This document shows, piece after piece, positions 1 through 10,180 of a DNA stretch of 64,000 nucleotides (the first letter of the stretch is position 1; each line of letters opens with the position of its first letter). The stretch is from Chlorocebus sabaeus (taxonomy: Eukaryota; Chordata; Mammalia; Primates; Cercopithecidae), in assembly GCF_047675955.1 (NCBI RefSeq), contig NC_132916.1, positions 72,967,481-73,031,480 on the forward strand. The letters are read 5' to 3'. Below the pieces are notes generated by a model that was not told where the DNA came from, searched no databases, and was given only the letters and a program-made list of their open reading frames with translations. The translations under genes were made by a program, and so were the position numbers.

Positions 1-66
1 AGATGAATTAGCAGAACACAGAGCAGTTTCTCAGAAAGCTTCTTTCCAGTTTTGAACGGAAGATAT

Positions 67-83
67 TTCCTTTTTCACCATAG
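67..83 (+). promoter_or_regulatory. A-type (pJ-alpha-like) box, one per monomer; first copy shown
   Basis: TTCCTTTTTCACCATAG fits the published pJ-alpha motif TTCCTTTTYCACCRTAG at every position. It lies where CENP-B-type human monomers carry the CENP-B box. Aligned to the CENP-B core (NTTCGNNNNANNCGGGN, read on the minus strand) it matches 5 of 9 defined bases, too few for binding by known rules. The box recurs about every 172 bp throughout. Common variants change the R position (CACCGTAG), and some monomers alter the C-run (TTCCCCATAG near 39618). I found no canonical CENP-B box anywhere. Protein binding is inferred from other primates. Confidence 0.75.
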
Positions 84-93
84 CCCTCTATGG
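78..93. other. Dyad symmetry CCATAG-CCCT-CTATGG (first copy of a per-monomer element)
   Basis: Six bases (78-83) are the exact reverse complement of 88-93, with a 4-base loop, so either strand could form a short hairpin. The dyad overlaps the end of the A-type box and is kept in most monomers. A frequent variant (CTAAGG, for example 1293 and 5766) breaks it. A rarer variant changes both arms together (CCGTAG/CTACGG near 37227, 41699, 43762, 61471 and 63706). Any structural role is inference. Confidence 0.7.
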
Positions 94-128
94 GCTTCCA
101 AATATCCCTTTGCCAATTCCACAAGAAC

Positions 129-153
129 AGCCTTAGCGAAAGGCTTCTTGAAG
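129..153. other. Overlapping dyads AGCCTT-AGCGA-AAGGCT and CTTC-TT-GAAG (first copy)
   Basis: Bases 129-134 and 140-145 are reverse complements around a 5-base loop. A second small dyad, CTTC-TT-GAAG at 144-153, overlaps the right arm. The pair recurs in most monomers. The loop variant ACCAA (near 1684, 3920 and 11143) keeps the first stem, while the AAGCCT variant (near 2720) weakens it. With the dyad at 78-93, each monomer has two to three hairpin-capable sites. Confidence 0.65.
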
Positions 154-721
154 GGAAAGATGTAACTCTGTGAGATGAATTAACAGAACACAGAGCAGTT
201 TCTCAGAAAGCTTCTTTCCAGTTTTGAACCTAAGATATTTCCTTTTTCACCATAGCCCTCTATGGGCTTCCAAATATCCCTTTGCCAATTCCACAAGAAC
301 AGCCTTAGCGAAAGGCTTCTTGAAGGGAAAGATGTAACTCTGTGAGATGAATTAACAGAACACAGAGCAGTTTCTCAGAAAGCTTCTTTCCAGTTTTGAA
401 CGGAAGATATTTCCTTTTTCACCATAGCCCTCTATGGGCTTCCAAATATCCCTTTGCCAATTCCACAAGAACAGCCCTAGCGAAAGGTTTCTTGAAGGGA
501 AAGATGTAACTCTGTGAGATGAATTAACAGAACACAGAGCAGTTTCTCAGAAAGCTTCTTTCCAGTTTCGAACGGAAGATATTTCCTTTTTCACAATAGC
601 CCTCTATGGGCTTCCAAATATCCCTTTGCCAATTCCACAAGAACAGCCTTAGCGAAAGGCTTCTTGAAGGGAAAGATGTAACTCTGTGAGATGAATTAAC
701 AGAACACAGAGCAGTTTCTCA

Positions 722-734
722 GAAAGAAGCTTTC
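722..734. other. Inverted HindIII palindrome (GAAAGAAGCTTTC), site 1 of 6
   Basis: Consensus monomers read GAAAGCTTCTTTC; this one reads the exact reverse complement. Three adjacent bases differ (CTT to AAG), and the HindIII site moves by 3 bp. The other occurrences are at 2270, 4334, 8633, 9149 and 11729, all within HOR units. Confidence 0.85.
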
Positions 735-2269
735 CAGTTTTGAACGGAAGATATTTCCTTTTTCACCATAGCCCTCTATGGGCTTCCAAATATCCCTTTG
801 CCAATTCCACAAGAACAGCCTTAGCGAAAGGCTTCTTGTAGGGAAAGATGTAACTCTGTGAGAAGAATTAGCAGAACACAGAGCAGTTTCTCAGAAAGCT
901 TCTTTCCAGTTTTGAACGGAAGATATTTCCTTTTTCACCTTAGCCCTCTATGGGCTTGCAAATATCCCTTTGCCAATTTCACAAGAACAGCCTTAGCGAA
1001 AGGCTTCTTGAAGGGAAAGATGTAACTCTGTGAGATGAATTAACAGAACACAGAGCAGTTTCTCAGAAAGCTTCTTTCCAGTTTTGAACGGAAGATATTT
1101 CCTTTTTCAACATAGCCCTCTATGGGCTTCCAAATATCCCTTTGCCAATTCCACAAGAACAGCCTTAGCGAAAGGCTTCTTGAAGGGAAAGATGTAACTC
1201 TGTGAGAAGAACTAGCAGAACACAGAGCGGTTTCTCAGAAAGCTTCTTTCCAGTTTTGAACGGAAGATATTTCCTTTTTCACCATAGCCCTCTAAGGGCT
1301 TCCAAATATCCCTTTGCCAATTCCACAAGAACAGCCTTAGCGAAAGGCTTCTTGAAGGGAAAGATGTAACTCTGTGAGATGAATTAACAGAACACAGAGC
1401 AGTTTCTCAGAAAGCTTCTTTCCAGTTTTGAACGGAAGATATTTCCTTTTTCACCATAGCCCTCTATGGGCTTCCAAATATCCCTTTGCCAATTGCACAA
1501 GAACAGCCTTAGCGAAAGGCTTCTTGAAGGGAAAGATGTAACTCTGTGAGATGAATTAACAGAACACAGAGCAGTTTCTCAGAAGGATTCTTTCCAGTTT
1601 TGAACGGAAGATATTTCTTTTATCACCATAGCCCTCTGTGGGCTTCCAAATATCCCTTTGCCAATTCCACAAGAACAGCCTTACCAAAAGGCTTCTTGAA
1701 GGGAAAGATGTAACTCTGTGAGATGAATTAACGAAACACAGAGCAGTTTCTCAGAAAGCTTTTTTCCAGTTTTGAACGGAAGATATTTCCTTTTTCACCA
1801 TAGCCCTCTATGGGCTTCCAAATATCCCTTTGTCAATTCCACAAGAACAGCCTTAGCGAAAGGCTTCTTGAAGGGAAAGATGTAACTCTGTGAGATGAAT
1901 TAACAGAACACAGAGCAGTTTCTCAGAAAGCTTCTTTCCAGTTTTGAACGGAAGATATTTCCTTTTTCACCATAGCCCTCTATGGGCTTCCAAATATCCC
2001 TTTGCCAATTCCACAAGAACAGCCTTAGCGAAAGGCTTCTTGAAGGGAAAGATGTAACTCTGTGAGATGAATTAACAGAACACAGAGCAGTTTCTCAGAA
2101 AGCTTCTTTCCAGTTTTCAACGGAAGATATTTCCTTTCTCACAATAGCCCACTATGGGCTTCCAAATATCCCTTTGCCAATTCCACAAGAACAGCCTTAG
2201 CGAAAGGCTTCTTGAAGGGAAAGATGTAACTCTGTGAGATGAATTAACAGAACACAGAGCAGTTTCTCA

Positions 2270-2282
2270 GAAAGAAGCTTTC
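2270..2282. other. Inverted HindIII palindrome, site 2 of 6
   Basis: Same 13-base inverted form as at 722, nine monomers later. It is followed in the same unit by CACAAAAACAG, which distinguishes this second lineage (2270, 4334, 9149, 11729) from the one at 722 and 8633. Confidence 0.85.
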
Positions 2283-3301
2283 CAGTTTTGAACGGAAGAT
2301 ATTTCCTTTTTCACCATAGCCCTCTATGGGCTTCCAAATATCCCTTTGCCAATTCCACAAAAACAGCCTTAGCGAAAGGCTTCTTGTAGGGAAAGATGTA
2401 ACTCTGTGAGAAGACTTAGCAGAACACAGAGCAGTTTCTCAGAAAGCTTCTTTCCAGTTTTGAACGGAAGATATTTCCTTTTTCACCATAGCCCTCTATG
2501 GGCTTGCAAATATCCCTTTGCCAATTGCACAAGTACAGCCTTAGCGAAAGGCTTCTTGAAGGGAAAGATGTAACTCTCTGAGATGAATTAACAGAACACA
2601 GAGCAGTTTCTCAGAAAGCTTCTTTCCAGTTTTGAACGGAAGATATTTCCTTTTTCACCATAGCCCTCCATGGGCTTCCAAATATCCCTTTGCCAATTCC
2701 ACAAGAACAGCCTTAGCGAAAGCCTTCTTGAAGGGAAAGATGTAACTCTGTGAGATGAATTAGCAGAACACAGAGCAGTCTCTCAGAAAGCTTCTTTCCA
2801 GTTTTGAACGGAAGATATTTCCTTTTTCACCATAACCCTCCATGGGCTTCCAAATATCCCTTTGCCAAATCCACAAGAACAGCCTTAGCGAAAGGCTTCT
2901 TGAAGGGAAAGATGTAACTCTGTGAGATGAATTAGCAGAACACAGAGCAGTTTCTCAGAAAGCTTCTTTAACGTTTTGAACGGAAGATATTTCCTTTTTC
3001 ACCATAGCCCTCTATGGGCTTCCAAATATCCCTTTGCCAATTCCACAAGAGCAACCTTAGCGAAAGGCTTCCTGAAGGGAAAGATGTAACTCGGTTAGAT
3101 GAATTAACAGAACACAGAGCAGTTTCTCAGAAAGCTTCTTTCCAGTTTTGAACGGAAGATATTTCCTTTTTCACCATAACCCTCTATGGGCTTCCAAATA
3201 TCCCTTTGTCAATTCCACAAGAACAGCCTTAGCGAAAGGCTCCCTGAAGGGAAAGATGTAACTCTGTGAGATGAATTAACAGAACACAGAGCGGTTTCCC
3301 A

Positions 3302-5365
3302 GAAAGGTTCTTTCCAGTTTTGAACGGAAGATATTTCCTTTTTCACCATAGCCCTCTATGGGCTTCCAAATATCCCTTTGCCAATTCCACAAGAACAGCC
3401 TTAGCGAAAGGCTTCTTGTAGGGAAAGATGTAACTCTGTGAGAAGAATTAGCAGAATACAGAGCAGTTTCTCAGAAAGCTTCTTTCCAGTTTTGAACGGA
3501 AGATATTTCCTTTTTCACCTTAGCCCTCTATGGGCTTGCAAATATCCCTTTGCCAATTTCACAAGAACAGCCTTAGCGAAAGGCTTCTTGAAGGGAAAGA
3601 TGTAACTCTGTGAGATGAATTAACAGAACACAGAGCAGTTTCTCAGAAAGCTTCTTTCCAGTTTTGAACGGAAGATATTTCCTTTTTCAACATAGCCCTC
3701 TATGGGCTTCCAAATATCCCTTTGCCAATTCCACAAGAACAGCCTTAGCGAAAGGCTTCTTGAAGGGAAAGATGTAACTCTGTGAGAAGAACTAGCAGAA
3801 CACAGAGCGGTTTCTCAGAAAGCTTCTTTCCAGTTTTGAACGGAAGATATTTCCTTTTTCACCATAGCCCTCTGTGGGCTTCCAAATATCCCTTTGCCAA
3901 TTCCACAAGAATAGCCTTACCAAAAGGCTTCTTGAAGGGAAAGATGTAACTCTGTGAGATGAATTAACGAAACACAGAGCAGTTTCTCAGAAAGCTTTTT
4001 TCCAGTTTTGAACGGAAGATATTTCCTTTTTCACCATAGCCCTCTATGGGCTTCCAAATATCCCTTTGCCAATTCCACAAGAACAGCCTTAGCGAAAGGC
4101 TTCTTGAAGGGAAAGATGTAACTCTGTGAGATGAATTAACAGAACACAGAGCAGTTTCTCAGAAAGCTTCTTTCCAGTTTTCAACGGAAGATATTTCCTT
4201 TCTCACAATAGCCCACTATGGGCTTCCAAATATCCCTTTGCCAATTCCACAAGAACAGCCTTAGCGAAAGGCTTCTTGAAGGGAAAGATGTAACTCTGTG
4301 AGATGAATTAACAGAACACAGAGCAGTTTCTCAGAAAGAAGCTTTCCAGTTTTGAACGGAAGATATTTCCTTTTTCACCATAGCCCTCTATGGGCTTCCA
4401 AATATCCCTTTGCCAATTCCACAAAAACAGCCTTAGCGAAAGGCTTCTTGTAGGGAAAGATGTAACTCTGTGAGAAGAATTAACAGAACACAGAGCAGTT
4501 TCTCAGAAAGCTTCTTTCCAGTTTTGAACGGAAGATATTTCCTTTTTCACCATAGCCCTCTATGGGCTTCCAAATATCCCTTTGCCAATTGCACAAGTAC
4601 AGCCTTAGCGAAAGGCTTCTTGAAGGGAAAGATGTAACTCTCTGAGATGAATTAACAGAACACAGAGCAGTTTCTCAGAAAGCTTCTTTCCAGTTTTGAA
4701 CGGAAGATATTTCCTTTTTCACCATAGCCCTCCATGGGCTTCCAAATATCCCTTTGCCAATTCCACAAGAACAGCCTTAGCGAAAGCCTTCTTGAAGGGA
4801 AAGATGTAACTCTGTGAGATGAATTAGCAGAACACAGAGCAGTCTCTCAGAAAGCTTCTTTCCAGTTTTGAACGGAAGATATTTCCTTTTTCACCATAAC
4901 CCTCTATGGGCTTCCAAATATTACTTTGCCAAATCCACAAGAACAGCCTTAGCGAAAGGCTTCTTGAAGGGAAAGATGTAACTCTGTGAGATGAATTAGC
5001 AGAACACAGAGCAGTTTCTCAGAAAGCTTCTTTAAAGTTTTGAACGGAAGATATTTCCTTTTTCACCATAGCTCTCTATGGGCTTCCAAATATCCCTTTG
5101 CCAATTCCACAAGAGCAGCCTTAGCGAAAGGCTTCCTGAAGGGAAAGATGTAACTCGGTTAGATGAATTAACAGAACACAGAGCAGTTTCTCAGAAAGCT
5201 TCTTTCCAGTTTTGAACGGAAGATATTTCCTTTTTCACCATAACCCTCTATGGGCTTCCAAATATCCCTTTGTCAATTCCACAAGAACAGCCTTAGCGAA
5301 AGGCTCCCTGAAGGGAAAGATGTAACTCTGTGAGATGAATTAACAGAACACAGAGCGGTTTCCCA
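3302..5365 (-). repeat. 15-mer HOR, copy A2, deletion derivative (12 monomers, 2064 bp)
   Basis: It follows A1 directly and carries the same ordered markers with three monomers missing. Two are lost between the GAAGAACTAGC marker (3790) and CCTTACC (3915): these sit in adjacent halves of one monomer here, against a spacing two monomers longer in A1 and B1. The third is lost between CCTTACC and the inverted palindrome (419 bp here, 591 bp in A1 and B1). The second half matches A1 at a 2064-bp offset: 2270/4334 and 3091/5155. Confidence 0.78.
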
Positions 5366-7200
5366 GAAAGGTTCTTTCCAGTTTTGAACGGAAGATATTT
5401 CCTTTTTCACCATAGCCCTCTATGGGCTTCCAAATATCCCTTTGACAATTCCACAAGAACAGCCTTAGCGAAAGGCTTCTTGAAAGGAAAGATGTAACCC
5501 TGTGACATGAATTAACAGAACACAGAGCAGTTTCTCAGAAAGCTTCTTTCCAGTTTTGAACGGAAGATATTTCCTTTTTCACCATAGCACTCTATGGGCT
5601 TCCAAATATCACTTTGCCAATTCCACAAGAACAGCCTTAGCGAAATTCTTCTTGAAGGGAAAGTTGTAACTCTGTGAGATGAATTAACAGAACACAGAGC
5701 AGTTTCTCAGAAAGCTTCTTTCCAGTTTTGAACGGAAGATATTTCCTTTTTCACCATAGCCCTCTAAGGGCTTCCAAATATCCCTTTGCCAATTCCACAA
5801 GGACAGCCTTAGCGAAAGGCTTCTTGAAGGGAAAGATGTAACTCTGTGAGATGAATTAACAGAACACAGAGCAGTTTCTCAGAAAGCTTCTTTCCAGTTT
5901 TGAACGGAAGATATTTCCTTTTTCACCATAGCCCTCTATGGGCTTCCAAATATCCCTTTGCCAATTCCACAAGAACAGCCTTAGCGAAAGTCTTCTTGAA
6001 GGGAAAGATGTAACTCTGTGAGATGAATTAACAGAACACAGAGCAGTTTCTCAGAAAGCTTCTTTCCAGTTTTGAACGGAAGATATTCCTTTTTCACCAT
6101 AGCCCTCTATGGGCTTTCAAATATCCCTTTGTCAATTCCACAAGAAGAGCCTTAGCGAAAGCCTTCTTGAAGGGAAAGATGTAACTCTGTGAGATGAATT
6201 ATCAGAACACAGAGCAGTTTCTCAGAAAGCTTCTTTCCAGTTTTGAACGGAAGATATTTCCTTTTTCACCATAGCCCTCTATGGACTTCCAAATATCCCT
6301 TTGCCAATTCCACAAGAGCAGCCTTAGCGAAAGGCTTCCTGAAGGGAAAGATGTAACTCGGTGAGATGAATTAACAGAACACAGAGCAGTTTCTCAGAAA
6401 GCTTCTTTCCAGTTTTGAACGGAAGATATTTCCTTTTTCAGCATAGCCCTCTATGGGCATCCAAATATCCCTTTGCCAATTCCACAAGAACAGCCTTAGC
6501 GAAAGGCTTCTTGAAGGGAAAGATGTAACTCTGTGAGATGAATTAACAGAACACAGAGCAGTTTCTCAGAAAGCTTCTTTACAGTTTTGAACGGAAGATA
6601 TTTTCTTTTTCACCATAGCCCTCTATGGGGTTCCAAATATCCCTTTGCCAATTCCACAAGAACAGCCTTAGCGAAAGGCTACTTGAAGGGAAAGATGTAA
6701 CTCTGTGAGATGAATTAACAGAACACAGAGCAGTTTCTCAGAAAGCTTCTTTCCAGTTTTGAACGGAAGATATTTCCTTTTTCACCATAGCCCTCTATGG
6801 GCTTCTAAATATCCCTTTTCCAATTCCCCAAGAACAGCCTTAGCGAAAGGCTTCCTGAAGGAAAAGATGTAACCCTGTGAGATGAATTAACAGAACACAG
6901 AGCAGTTTCTCAGAAAGCTTCTTTCCAGTTTTGAACGGAAGATATGTCCTTTTTCACCATAGCCCTCTATGTGCTTCCAAATATCCCTTTGCCAATTCCA
7001 CAAGAACAGCCTTAGCGAAAGGCTTCTTGAAGGGAAAGATGTAACTCTCTGAGATGAATTAACAGAACACAGAGCAGTTTCTCACAAAGCTTCTTTCCAG
7101 TTTTGAACGGAAGATATTTCCTTTTTCACCATAGCCCTCTATGGGCTTCCAAATATCCCTTTGCCAATTCCACAAGAACAGCCTTAGCGAAAGGCTTCTT
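5366..7200 (-). repeat. HOR-flanking block, left copy
   Basis: Its markers are not part of the 15-mer: CTTTGACAATTCC, GTAACCCTGTGACATG (5494), GAAATTCTTC with AAGTTGTAAC, a 1-bp deletion in GATATTCC (6082), AGAAGAGCC, TTATCAGAAC, CAGCATAG (6439), TCTAAATATCCC and CTCACAAAGC (7081). All recur 7395 bp downstream (43 monomers minus 1 bp). After ~7200 the two copies diverge. Confidence 0.78.
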
Positions 7201-8632
7201 GAAGGGAAAGATGTAACTCTGTGAGATGAATTATCAGATCACAGAGCAGTTTCTCAGAAAGCTTCTTTCCAGTTTTGAACGGAAGATATTTCCTTTTTCA
7301 CCATAGCCCTCTATGGGCTTCCAAATATCCCTTTGCCAATTCCACAAGAACAGCCTTAGCGAAAGGCTTCTTGAAGGGAAAGATGTAACTCTGTGAGATG
7401 AATTAACAGAACACAGAGCAGTTTCTCAGAAAGCTTCTTTCCAGTTTTGAACGGAAGATATTTCCTTTTTTACCATAGCCCTCTATGGGCTTCCAAATAT
7501 CCCTTTGCCAATTCCACAAGAACAGCCTTAGCGAAAGGCTTCTTGAAGGGAAAGATGTAACTCTGTGAGATGAATTAACAGAACACAGAGCAGTTTCTCA
7601 GAAAGCTTCTTTCCAGTTTTGAACGGAAGATATGTCCTTTTTCACCATAGCCCTCTATGGGCTTCTAAATATCCCTTTTCCAATTCCACAAGAACAGCCT
7701 TAGCGAAAGGCTTCCTGAAGGAAAAGATGTAACTCTGTGAGATGAATTAACAGAACACAGAGCAGTTTCTCAGAAAGCTTCTTTCCAGTTTTGAACGGAA
7801 GATATTTCCTTTTTCACCATAGCCCTCTATGGGCTTCCAAATATCCCTTTGCCAATTCCACAAGAACAGCCTTAGCGAAAGGCTTCTTGAAGGGAAAGAT
7901 GTAACTCTGTGAGATGAATTAACGGAACACAGAGCAGTTTCTCAGAAAGCTTCTTTCCAGTTTTGAACGGAAGATATGTCCTTTTTCACCATAGCCCTCT
8001 ATGGGCTTCCAAATATCCCTTTGCCAATTCCACAAGAACAGCCTTAGCGAAAGGCTTCTTGAAGGGAAAGATGTAACTCTGTGAGATGAATTAACAGAAC
8101 ACAGAGCAGTTTCTCAGAAAGCTTCTTTCCAGTTTTGAACGGAAGATATTTCCTTTTTCACCATAGCCCTCTATGGGCTTCCAAATATCCCTTTGCCAAT
8201 TCCACAAGAACAGCCTTAGCGAAAGGCTTCTTGAAGGGAAAGATGTAACTCTGTGAGATGAATTAACAGAACACAGAGCAGTTTCTCAGAAAGCTTCTTT
8301 CCAGTTTTGAACGGAAGATATTTCCTTTTTCACCATAGCCCTCTATGGGCTTCCAAATATCCCTTTGCCAATTCCACAAGAACAGCCCTAGCGAAAGGCT
8401 TCTTGAAGGGAAAGATGTAACTCTGTGAGATGAATTAACAGAACACAGAGCAGTTTCTCAGAAAGCTTCTTTCCAGTTTCGAACGGAAGATATTTCCTTT
8501 TTCACAATAGCCCTCTATGGGCTTCCAAATATCCCTTTGCCAATTCCACAAGAACAGCCTTAGCGAAAGGCTTCTTTAAGGGAAAGATGTAACTCTGTGA
8601 GATGAATTAACAGAACACAGAGCAGTTTCTCA
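7201..8632 (-). repeat. Linker monomers between HOR groups A and B
   Basis: About eight monomers. Variants include TTATCAGATCAC (~7231), TTTTTTACC (~7471), GATATGTCC (~7631 and ~7975), TCTAAATATCCCTTTTCC with a CCTGAAGGAAAAG tail (~7665-7725), and AACGGAACAC (~7921). The last ~250 bp copy the sequence before the first HOR (7911-bp offset), so the boundary of HOR group B was amplified together with its upstream neighbour. Confidence 0.7.
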
Positions 8633-10180
8633 GAAAGAAGCTTTCCAGTTTTGAACGGAAGATATTTCCTTTTTCACCATAGCCCTCTATGGGCTTCCAA
8701 ATATCCCTTTGCCAATTCCACAAGAACAGCCTTAGCGAAAGGCTTCTTGTAGGGAAAGATGTAACTCTGTGAGAAGAATTAGCAGAACACAGAGCAGTTT
8801 CTCAGAAAGCTTCTTTCCAGTTTTGAACGGAAGATATTTCCTTTTTCACCTTAGCCCTCTATGGGCTTGCAAATATCCCTTTGCCAATTTCACAAGAACA
8901 GCCTTAGCGAAAGGCTTCTTGAAGGGAAAGATGTAACTCTGTGAGATGAATTAACAGAACACAGAGCAGTTTCTCAGAAAGCTTCTTTCCAGTTTTGAAC
9001 GGAAGATATTTCCTTTTTCAACATAGCCCTCTATGGGCTTCCAAATATCCCTTTGCCAATTCCACAAGAACAGCCTTAGCGAAAGGCTTCTTGAAGGGAA
9101 AGATGTAACTCTGTGAGATGAATTAACAGAACACAGAGCAGTTTCTCAGAAAGAAGCTTTCCAGTTTTGAACGGAAGATATTTCCTTTTTCACCATAGCC
9201 CTCTATGGGCTTCCAAATATCCCTTTGCCAATTCCACAAAAACAGCCTTAGCGAAAGGCTTCTTGTAGGGAAAGATGTAACTCTGTGAGAAGACTTAGCA
9301 GAACACAGAGCAGTTTCTCAGAAAGCTTCTTTCCAGTTTTGAACGGAAGATATTTCCTTTTTCACCATAGCCCTCTATGGGCTTGCAAATATCCCTTTGC
9401 CAATTGCACAAGTACAGCCTTAGCGAAAGGCTTCTTGAAGGGAAAGATGCAACTCTCTGAGATGAATTAACAGAACACAGAGCAGTTTCTCAGAAAGCTT
9501 CTTTCCAGTTTTGAACGGAAGATATTTCCTTTTTCACCATAGCCCTCCATGGGCTTCCAAATATCCCTTTGCCAATTCCACAAGAACAGCCTTAGCGAAA
9601 GCCTTCTTGAAGGGAAAGATGTAACTCTGTGAGATGAATTAGCAGAACACACAGCAGTCTCTCAGAAAGCTTCTTTCCAGTTTTGAACGGAAGATATTTC
9701 CTTTTTCACCATAACCCTCTATGGGCTTCCAAATATCCCTTTGCCAAATCCACAAGAACAGCCTTAGCGAAAGGCTTCTTGAAGGGAAAGATGTAACTCT
9801 GTGAGATGAATTAGCAGAACACAGAGCAGTTTCTCAGAAAGCTTCTTTAACGTTTTGAACGGAAGATATTTCCTTTTTCACCATAGCCCTCTATGGGCTT
9901 CCAAATATCCCTTTGCCAATTCCACAAGAGCAACCTTAGCGAAAGGCTTCCTGAAGGGAAAGATGTAACTCGGTTAGATGAATTAACAGAACACAGAGTA
10001 GTTTCTCAGAAAGCTTCTTTCCAGTTTTGAACGGAAGATATTTCCTTTTTCACCATAACCCTCTATGGGCTTACAAATATCCCTTTGTCAATTCCACAAG
10101 AACAGCCTTAGCGAAAGGCTCCCTGAAGGGAAAGATGTAACTCTGTGAGATGAATTAACAGAACACAGAGCGGTTTCCCA
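8633..10180 (-). repeat. 15-mer HOR, copy B0, deletion derivative (9 monomers, 1548 bp)
   Basis: The first three monomers match A1 from 722 (offset 7911). The sequence then jumps directly to the second inverted-palindrome monomer at 9149, only three monomers after the first at 8633 (nine apart in A1). Six monomers are therefore missing. The rest matches A1 at an offset of 6879 bp: CTCTCTG 2574/9453, CGGTTAG 3091/9970 and CGGTTTCCC 3292/10171. Confidence 0.76.

Larger units (their letters stand above)
1..172 (-). repeat. Representative 172-bp alpha satellite monomer (first unit)
   Basis: This unit is used as the reference for positions inside every monomer. In plus-strand order it has: AGATGAATT at 1; the HindIII site AAGCTT at 36-41; GAACGGAAG after the CCAGTTTT run; the A-type box at 67-83; a dyad CCATAG/CTATGG at 78-93; CAATTCCACAAGAACAG near 114-130; a second dyad at 129-145; and a final AACTCTGTG. 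It carries GAATTAGC where most later monomers have GAATTAAC. This position is a useful variant marker: GAATTAGC is common in the first 12 kb, while GAATTCAC (an EcoRI site) appears from about 22.9 kb onward. Confidence 0.93.
1..721 (-). repeat. Monomers preceding the 15-mer HOR; last part duplicated at ~8.4-8.6 kb
   Basis: About four monomers. The last ~250 bp carry three markers found again at an offset of 7911 bp (46 monomers minus 1 bp): CAGCCCTAG at ~472 and ~8383, CAGTTTCGAAC at 563 and 8474, and CACAATAG at ~592 and ~8503. The earlier part does not match at that offset. One monomer has a private GAACCTAAG change near 226 where nearly all others have GAACGGAAG. Confidence 0.75.
722..3301 (-). 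repeat. 15-monomer higher-order repeat, copy A1 (complete, 2580 bp)
   Basis: An ordered series of marked monomers defines the unit: inverted HindIII palindrome (722), GTAGGG, GAAGAATTAGC with CACCTTAG, CAACATAG, GAAGAACTAGC with CTAAGGG, GCACAAG, ATCACC with CTGTGGG and CCTTACC (1679), ACGAAAC, a plain unit, TTCAACGG with CCCACTATGG, a second inverted palindrome (2270), CTCTCTG (2574), the CCATGGG unit, the AAATCC unit, CGGTTAG (~3092) and GGCTCCC. The GTAGGG marker then returns at 3411, exactly 2580 bp after 831. The same order recurs in copy B1. Confidence 0.8.

Noticed and set aside
130..146. CGAA (TTCG on the minus strand) of the AGCGAAAGG segment as half of a CENP-B box
   Set aside because: Aligned as a CENP-B box it lacks the central A and most of the CGGG half, and it is not at the known box position of alphoid monomers.
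9285..9470. Plus-strand 61-codon open frame
   Set aside because: It depends on the GAAGACTTAGC and GATGCAAC variants in one HOR monomer and is not kept in the homologous units, so it is a chance opening in repeat DNA.
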